31,523 nucleotides of DNA from JBEBSD01 sp040394475 (GTDB lineage Bacteria > Bacteroidota > Bacteroidia > Cytophagales > Spirosomataceae), in NCBI GenBank assembly GCA_040394475.1, contig JBEBSD010000069.1:1-31523 (forward strand), read 5' to 3'. Numbering within the stretch: position 1 is the first letter of the stretch; every line of letters starts with the position of its first letter. Position numbers and translations under genes: made by a program. The notes beneath the pieces were generated by a model that saw only the letters and a program-made list of their open reading frames with translations, was not told the origin of the DNA and made no database searches. Shown piece by piece: positions 26,804 through 31,523 of the stretch.

Positions 26804-27616
26804 ATGAAAGGTAGAAAGATTTTGGTAACCGGTTCCGGAACCGGTATCGGGAGAGAAATTGCCCTTGAATTTTCGCGGCAGGGAGCTGATGTGGTGTTGC
26901 ACTACGCGCACAGCAGTGCAGGAGCAGCATCCGCAGTAGAATGGATCCTTTCGAACGGAGGTAAAGCTACAGCGGTGAGGGCCGACTTGTCGTTAGAAGG
27001 CGAGGCGCAACGTCTGGCCACCGAAGCTATTGGTTTTCTTGGCGGAATCGATATCCTGGTCAATAACGCAGGTATCACCATGACATTGGAATTCGAAAAA
27101 GTTACACCCGAGCAATTTGACAGGCTTTACCAGGTGAATGTAAAAGCTGCTTTTTTTCTTTTGCAGGCACTATTGCCATCCATGAAATCGCAGGGTGGAG
27201 GAGCGGTTGTCAACCTGTCTTCTGTTCACGGATTCCGGGCGATGACCGGGCATTCTGTCTACGCCGGGACGAAGGGAGCAATTATAGCCTACACCAGGGA
27301 ATTGGCCGTGGAGTTGGCGCCTGCAGGAATAAGGGTCAATGCCGTCGCTCCGGGATTTATCCCGGTAGAAAATCACTACAAAGCTGCAACGGATCAGGAC
27401 AACCTGGATGAGCTGGGGGCGCTCATTCCGTGCGGGTTTGCCGGTACGTCGCTGGACGTGGCGAAAGCTGTTGTTTTCCTGGCCTCCGATGAGGCAAGAT
27501 ATATCGTCGGTCAGACCATTGTCATAGACGGGGGCACTACGTCGTGGATGTCGTTCAGTGATGGCTTTAAGGATATCGGCCTACGTTTGGGGAAGGGATA
27601 TGTCCCTGGGCTTTAA
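26804..27616 (+). CDS. SDR-family NAD(P)-dependent oxidoreductase
   Basis: This 270-residue classical short-chain dehydrogenase is cytoplasmic. The cofactor motif TGSGTGIG is at 9-16, NNAG at 87-90, and the active site is Ser139/140 with Tyr153-x3-Lys157 (SVYAGTKGAI). The second strand ends HYAHSS without an acidic residue, which favours NADP (inference). The C-terminus carries a 25-residue extension after the usual IDGG end. The family oxidises or reduces sugar or keto-acid hydroxyls; the substrate is not readable. It lies 14 bp after the beta-helix gene and 29 bp before the dehydrogenase, so it likely processes the imported sugar. Confidence 0.85.
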   Translation: MKGRKILVTGSGTGIGREIALEFSRQGADVVLHYAHSSAGAASAVEWILSNGGKATAVRADLSLEGEAQRLATEAIGFLGGIDILVNNAGITMTLEFEKVTPEQFDRLYQVNVKAAFFLLQALLPSMKSQGGGAVVNLSSVHGFRAMTGHSVYAGTKGAIIAYTRELAVELAPAGIRVNAVAPGFIPVENHYKAATDQDNLDELGALIPCGFAGTSLDVAKAVVFLASDEARYIVGQTIVIDGGTTSWMSFSDGFKDIGLRLGKGYVPGL

Positions 27617-27645
27617 CGTTGTATTTTAAGAAAAACTATTACCGT

Positions 27646-28596
27646 ATGTTGTATAGCGTTATTATTACGGACGGGATGTTTCCGGATCATTCGATAGAGG
27701 AATCGGTGCTGAAAGGAACAGGGATTGTCGAAAAAATAGAATGGGAAGGTGAGACAGACCTTGTTTCAAAAATTGTGGAAGCAGATGCGCTGCTGGTACA
27801 GTATGCGTCCATTACGCGCGATGTGCTGAGGCGTTTGAAGCGTTGTAAGGTCATCGTACGATATGGCATTGGGGTGGATAATATCGACCTGGAAGCAGCA
27901 CGGGAACGGGGGATACGGGTTTGCAACGTGCCGGATTATTGTCTCAATGAGGTCGCAGACCACACGATTGCAATGGCGCTGGCGGCGATACGACAAATAG
28001 GAAACGTTGACAGGGAGGTTCGTAACGGTAATTGGCCGTCTCGTCTCCCGCAACCAGTTTTGCCGTTTTCAAAGCTTGATTTCTGTCTTGTCGGTTTTGG
28101 AGGAATAGCCAGAGAGGTCGCCCGTAGAGCGCTGGGGCTCGGATTTCGGGTAAGCGCCTATGATCCGTATACCGATTCTTCCATCTTTGAAAACGACCGG
28201 GTCACGGAATCCGATCTGGATACGCTGATGGCCAGGGCCGACGTTCTCAGCCTTCATATCCCGTCCACACCGGAAACAAGACATATTATAAATGAATGTA
28301 GTATTGGTAAAATGAAAGCCAGCGCGCTGATTATCAATACCTCCAGGGGGACACTTATCGACAGCAGCGCACTGGCTGATGCGCTGGCAGAAGGGAGGAT
28401 TGCCGGAGCCGCGCTCGATGTTTTCGAAACCGAGCCGTTGTCCTTATCCGACAGACTTCGCGATGTGCCCAATGTTATCCTGTCGTCTCATATTGCCTGG
28501 TACAGCGAAGAGAGCCTGCTGAAGCTCCAGGAGAATGCTGCCGAAGAGATCAGAAGAGTGCTCGGCGGACAGCATCCGAGGTATGCTGTCAACTAA
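27646..28596 (+). CDS. D-2-hydroxyacid dehydrogenase family protein (CtBP-like)
   Basis: This 316-residue cytoplasmic NAD(P)-dependent enzyme interconverts 2-keto and D-2-hydroxy acids in related families. ATG 27646 (MLYSVIITDG) is preferred to TTG 27619, which adds MYFKKNYYR without family support. The substrate-domain motif RYGIGVDNID is at 72-81, the Rossmann motif VGFGGIAREVAR at 149-160, catalytic Arg234 (NTSRGTLID), Glu263 (ETEP) and His282 (SSHIAWYSEES). HIAWYSEES resembles the C-terminal-binding-protein branch rather than lactate or phosphoglycerate dehydrogenases. Together with two SDRs and a sugar symporter it suggests an oxidative route for a deoxy- or acidic sugar. The substrate is unknown. 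Confidence 0.88.
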   Translation: MLYSVIITDGMFPDHSIEESVLKGTGIVEKIEWEGETDLVSKIVEADALLVQYASITRDVLRRLKRCKVIVRYGIGVDNIDLEAARERGIRVCNVPDYCLNEVADHTIAMALAAIRQIGNVDREVRNGNWPSRLPQPVLPFSKLDFCLVGFGGIAREVARRALGLGFRVSAYDPYTDSSIFENDRVTESDLDTLMARADVLSLHIPSTPETRHIINECSIGKMKASALIINTSRGTLIDSSALADALAEGRIAGAALDVFETEPLSLSDRLRDVPNVILSSHIAWYSEESLLKLQENAAEEIRRVLGGQHPRYAVN

Positions 28597-28623
28597 AAAC
28601 GAAACGAAAACGCTACTAAAAAG

Positions 28624-29709
28624 ATGGAGTATATTTGGGGACTATTGTCCGGGGTGCTTCTAGTTACCTTATCAGGGCTGGGTACCGGCACGATGGCATG
28701 GCCGATCAAACGGATCCGTGACTTTAATTTTGAGTGGTTCCTGCTAATATCGATGTTTTGCGGGATTATTCTTATCCCCTGGCTTATCGTGAGTATAGCC
28801 GGAGTGTCGCCCGTCGCGGTGATACGAAAGACGGGAATAACTCCTTTGCTTATATCCAACGCTTTTTCAATTGGCTGGGGAGTTGCGAATGTACTTTACC
28901 TGCTATGCGTCATGCGCATAGGAGCTGCATTGTCGGGGGCTATCCTGTCCGCTTTGGGGATGAGCTTCGGAGCCGTTATTCCCATGCTGGTGAAAGGAAG
29001 CGGGGCTTTTGCCGGCGCACCTCCGCTTTTTTCTCAAACCGGGATCAGTATTTTGCTTGGCTTGGCGATCCTCCTGACCGGGGTTTTCTTCATGAGCCGT
29101 GCGGGCCTGGGAAGGGAGGCGCAACTGGCCGGCGAAGACCAACAAACAAGAAGCGCAAAAGCCTCAGGTAACTTCCGGCAGGCGATGCCCCTCATTATTG
29201 TTTCGGGAATACTTTCCTGCGGCCCCTCCCTGGCATTTGTCTACAGCCAAGGGCCGGTAATCGACGCTGTTAAGTCGAGAGGAGGGCATGATATCGTCGC
29301 CAATATCGCGGTTTGGGCCTTCGGGATGCTTGGCGGTGGATTGGTCAATGCCTTGTATGCATTTTGGTTGATGTTTCGCAGGAAAACCTGGCAACACCTT
29401 TTCCACCGAAAATCCGAAATTGTATATGGCTTGATTCTGGGTACTCAGTTTATGCTGTCTTTCGTGCTGTTGGGAAAAGGGATGGTAATGCTCGGGGTTC
29501 TGGGAGCTTCCGTGGGTTTTACCATTCAGCAGTCCATGCAGATCATGGGAAATCAATTGGTGGGCTGGATGGGAGGCGAATGGAATGGCGTGACAGGTAA
29601 GCCGCTAAGACAAATGCGTTTTGCCCTCCTCGTAATAATTCTGGGTGTTGTGACTTTGGCCGCAAATAATTTTTTCACATCCGGGAACAATTCAACGGAA
29701 CTATTTTAA
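28624..29709 (+). CDS. RhaT-family L-rhamnose/H+ symporter-like permease
   Basis: This 361-residue polytopic inner-membrane protein has about ten hydrophobic segments. Family pointers are the N-terminal GTMAWPIKRIRDFNFEWF, the small-residue helix AFSIGWGVANVLYLLCVMRI with GAALSGAILSALGM, and the C-terminal GASVGFTIQQSMQIMGNQ and GGEWNGVTGK. These correspond to the RhaT layout (drug/metabolite transporter superfamily). E. coli RhaT imports L-rhamnose with protons. Homologues in Bacteroidota gene clusters also occur with other deoxysugars, so rhamnose is likely but not proven. It starts 27 bp after the dehydrogenase stop and 15 bp precede the next SDR, so it moves the sugar released in the periplasm to these enzymes. 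Confidence 0.8.
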   Translation: MEYIWGLLSGVLLVTLSGLGTGTMAWPIKRIRDFNFEWFLLISMFCGIILIPWLIVSIAGVSPVAVIRKTGITPLLISNAFSIGWGVANVLYLLCVMRIGAALSGAILSALGMSFGAVIPMLVKGSGAFAGAPPLFSQTGISILLGLAILLTGVFFMSRAGLGREAQLAGEDQQTRSAKASGNFRQAMPLIIVSGILSCGPSLAFVYSQGPVIDAVKSRGGHDIVANIAVWAFGMLGGGLVNALYAFWLMFRRKTWQHLFHRKSEIVYGLILGTQFMLSFVLLGKGMVMLGVLGASVGFTIQQSMQIMGNQLVGWMGGEWNGVTGKPLRQMRFALLVIILGVVTLAANNFFTSGNNSTELF

Positions 29710-29724
29710 ATCTCGCTTTAAAGA

Positions 29725-30507
29725 ATGAAAACGGAAGAAGCAACAAACAGAAAGGGTGGCAATTATAAAGGACGAGTCGCAATGATAACGGGTGCGGCCA
29801 GCGGTTTGGGAGAGGCAATTGCGAAACGTCTCGGCACGGAAGGAGCGCAACTGGTACTGGTGGACCTTAATGAGCAAGTATTGGAAGACCTGTGTGTCAA
29901 ACTGCAGGCCAGCGGGATAACGGTAGTTGGAATTGCCTGTAATATTGCGGAGGAGTCCCAGGTGATACAAGCGGTTGACGCAGGAGAGCAACACTTCGGA
30001 AGGATCGACATATTGGTAAACTCGGCTGGTATTGTTGGTCCTACCAGTACCCGTATTACGGATTTTGCCACTTCCGATTTCGAGAAAGTATGCCGGGTAA
30101 ACCTTATGGGAAGTTTCCTGCTAGCCAAATATGTGATCCCCGTCATGCAAAAGCAACAATATGGACGGATTCTGCTCATCGCTTCTATTGCGGGAAAAGA
30201 AGGAAATCCCGGAATGGCGGGATATTCGGCCAGCAAAGCAGGAGTGATCGGACTGGTTAAAGGGGTTGCGAAAGAATTTGCCACCGCAGGCATCACCGTT
30301 AACGGGTTAGCGCCCGCGGTCATCAAAACAGCTATGAATAAGGATACTGCTCCTGACCAATTGGCGTATATGACGGCGAAAATACCAATGGGAAGACTTG
30401 GTGAAACGGAGGAAGTGGCTGCTATGGTAAGTTTCATTGTCAGTGAAGAGAACAGCTTTTCGACCGGGTTTATTTATGACATTTCGGGAGGGCGGGCTAC
30501 TTACTAA
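29725..30507 (+). CDS. SDR-family oxidoreductase, possible deoxysugar-acid dehydrogenase
   Basis: This 260-residue classical SDR is the last intact gene of PUL 2. TGAASGLG is at 22-29, Asp47 after strand 2 (VLVDLNE) favours NAD, NSAG is at 99-102, and the catalytic set is Ser154, Tyr167 and Lys171 (GYSASKAG). The end IYDISGGRATY recalls SDRs of rhamnose/fucose catabolism, such as 2-keto-3-deoxy-L-rhamnonate 4-dehydrogenase (LRA5 type). That match is from memory and the generic alternative is a FabG-like reductase. Adjacency to a RhaT-like symporter supports a deoxysugar role. No dehydratase or lactonase is present in the window, so a complete pathway would need genes elsewhere. Confidence 0.85.
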   Translation: MKTEEATNRKGGNYKGRVAMITGAASGLGEAIAKRLGTEGAQLVLVDLNEQVLEDLCVKLQASGITVVGIACNIAEESQVIQAVDAGEQHFGRIDILVNSAGIVGPTSTRITDFATSDFEKVCRVNLMGSFLLAKYVIPVMQKQQYGRILLIASIAGKEGNPGMAGYSASKAGVIGLVKGVAKEFATAGITVNGLAPAVIKTAMNKDTAPDQLAYMTAKIPMGRLGETEEVAAMVSFIVSEENSFSTGFIYDISGGRATY

Positions 30508-30516
30508 GACATCTAA

Positions 30517-30900
30517 TGGTCGATTTCAAATGGGCAAAAACATATAACTCCCATAGATCACGATAGGTTATACGTTACCGGAAATTCGCTGGGTGGCTAT
30601 GGCGTTTGGCACTTTATCACGACGAAGCCCGACCTGTTTGCCGCTGCCATTCCCATTTCCGGAGCGGGAGACCCTGTGCTTGCCGAAAATAGTATCCATG
30701 TTCAGGTATGGGCCTTTCATGGCGCAAAAGACAGGAATGTACCAGTAAAAGGCTCACGCCTCATGATCGACGCTATGAAAAGCGCAGGCGGCACTCCTCT
30801 CTACACAGAGTATCCGGATGCGGCCCATGATATAGGGGAGCTTTTTAAGAATACGCCTGGTTTGTTGGATTGGCTTTTTGATCAAAGGGCTATAAATTAG
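30517..30900 (+). pseudogene. alpha/beta-hydrolase (esterase) C-terminal fragment
   Basis: The frame opens after TAA 30514-30516 and quickly reads like the second half of a PUL-type esterase: DRLYVTGNSLGGYGVWHF (nucleophile Ser in GNSLGG), DLFAAAIPISGAGDP, VWAFHGAKDRNVPV (Asp), GGTPLYTEYPDAAHDI (His), LLDWLFDQ. The catalytic triad region is complete, but the N-terminal half (oxyanion strand and early sheet, about 120 or more residues) is missing and no start codon fits. The break falls within about 35 bp of the SDR stop, so a deletion removed whatever lay between. Related enzymes are acetyl, feruloyl or dienelactone-type esterases. It is probably non-functional. Confidence 0.7.
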
Positions 30901-31024
30901 TGGAATGACTTCAGATGAAAATTCCTCAAGGTTCTAGTTCTAGTAGATAACTGTTGATGAAGCGTTTTCGGACCGATTTTAGGAGAGTGACAGAAGACTG
31001 GTATTAAAGTCTGCATATCAAGTT

Positions 31025-31032
31025 TAATTTTG
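31025..31032 (+). promoter_or_regulatory. possible Bacteroidota -7 box
   Basis: TAATTTTG matches the TAnnTTTG consensus of Bacteroidota housekeeping promoters and lies 71 bp before the helicase-like gene. No convincing TTG -33 element is seen upstream, so support is weak. The rest of 30901-31102 shows nothing else recognisable. Confidence 0.25.
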
Positions 31033-31102
31033 TACAACAATGAAGTCTCGATTTCTTTGCCAATCCTTCTAATTACAAGGACAGTCTAATAAAAAGTTCA
31101 GC

Positions 31103-31486
31103 ATGATACGAAGCCTCCAAATGAGCCCAGAAATTCCGTTTTCACTTAGCTTAAACCTTAAAAATCCACTATATTTTCAGAAGAGGAATATTAAGTGTGG
31201 CATAATCTCACAAGTTGCTTTGCGCAAAGGCGAGCATTCTCTTCAGGCAATCCATAAACATGATTTGGTTCATGAGATTACCGACAAATATGGTGGCAAG
31301 TTTGAAATTGAGTTAAAAAGAAATAAAAGTGGATTTAAGCTTCAGAGGGTGCCTAAGTTAATCAAAAGAGATTCTAGAAACGACTTTCGAATTGACGGAG
31401 TCGGAAAATCCGGATGGAGTTTAAGAAAAGCTCAAATAGGAGCTGTGTATTCTTTATTGTCACATTGGTTGCATATTCCGGACTAA
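31103..31486 (+). pseudogene. N-terminus of a probable SF2 (DEAD/DEAH) helicase, cut by an IS
   Basis: 127 residues start at ATG 31103. The final part (GKSGWSLRKAQIGAVYSLLS, then HWLHIPD) matches what precedes the Walker A motif in many SF2 helicases of defence and restriction systems, where an R.aQ..A...l..HW stretch is followed by a PTGTGKT motif. The frame is ended by TAA 31484-31486, which belongs to the IS21-type terminus, so the stop is supplied by the insertion and the ATPase core is lost or displaced. The helicase reading is from pattern memory; residues 1-90 (KHDLVHEITDKYGGKFEIEL, then FKLQRVPKLIKR) are not recognised. The AT-rich composition differs from the adjoining PUL. Confidence 0.45.
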
Positions 31487-31523
31487 ACTGAGCCAGTGTT
31501 TCGGTCTCAAACTGAGCCAGTAT
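31484..31523 (+). mobile_element. IS21-family terminus (partial, runs off window)
   Basis: AAACTGAGCCAGT occurs twice as a direct repeat, at 31485-31497 and 31509-31521, 24 bp apart. Multiple short direct repeats of this type inside the ends are typical of IS21-family elements. The istA/istB genes would lie beyond the right edge. Confidence 0.65.

Noticed and set aside
29763..30437. 224-codon minus-strand open frame
   Set aside because: Antisense to the second SDR, whose motifs (TGAASGLG, YSASK) leave no doubt about the coding strand.
1..31523. CRISPR arrays, tRNA or rRNA genes
   Set aside because: No regularly spaced repeats, cloverleaf-like segments or rRNA-like sequence were seen on either strand.

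Overview
The window looks like chromosomal DNA from a member of the Bacteroidota, most likely the Cytophagales (a Dyadobacter/Spirosoma-like relative; inference). The reasons are two SusC/SusD pairs, FecI-type ECF sigma/FecR anti-sigma switches feeding STN-domain SusC receptors, a type IX secretion (T9SS) C-terminal domain, and the lack of strong Shine-Dalgarno sequences. The two glycan loci form the GC-richer core (about 3.3-30.5 kb). Both flanks are visibly more AT-rich and consist of broken accessory genes and insertion-sequence (IS) pieces.

Layout. 1-77: tail of an upstream gene, followed by a GC hairpin terminator. 99-2829 (minus strand): a decayed three-gene operon containing a protein with a C-terminal PD-(D/E)XK nuclease-like signature, an unrecognised small gene broken by frameshifts, and a DUF723-like zinc-ribbon gene. 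It is cut at its 5' end by an IS256-family remnant (2830-about 3060). 3286-17276 (plus): polysaccharide-utilisation locus (PUL) 1, with ECF sigma, FecR, STN-SusC, SusD, a Tat-signal polysaccharide-pyruvyltransferase-fold protein, and a very large secreted protein (beta-helix, FN3 domains, SprB-like repeat, two CBM3 modules, T9SS signal) that is split by a one-base frameshift. 17277-18193: relics, including a gutted DUF4349 lipoprotein gene. 18194-30507 (plus): PUL 2, with ECF sigma, FecR, STN-SusC, SusD, a GH28-like beta-helix protein, an SDR, a D-2-hydroxyacid dehydrogenase, a RhaT-family sugar/H+ symporter and a second SDR. A truncated esterase relic follows. 31103-31486: what appears to be the N-terminus of an SF2 helicase, ended by an IS21-family terminus at the window edge.

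How it works together (inference). Each PUL has its own trans-envelope switch: glycan bound by SusC/SusD signals through the STN domain to FecR, which releases the ECF sigma factor to transcribe the locus. PUL 1 appears built for a large, possibly crystalline or insoluble polysaccharide, because its main protein carries CBM3 modules and is exported to the cell surface. PUL 2 couples an exported beta-helix protein to inner-membrane uptake of a rhamnose-like sugar and to NAD(P)-linked oxidation or reduction. The most unusual unexplained element is a compact set of perfect nested inverted repeats (4940-5035) between fecR and susC of PUL 1. It can fold as a hairpin followed by a three-way junction and has no counterpart in PUL 2.
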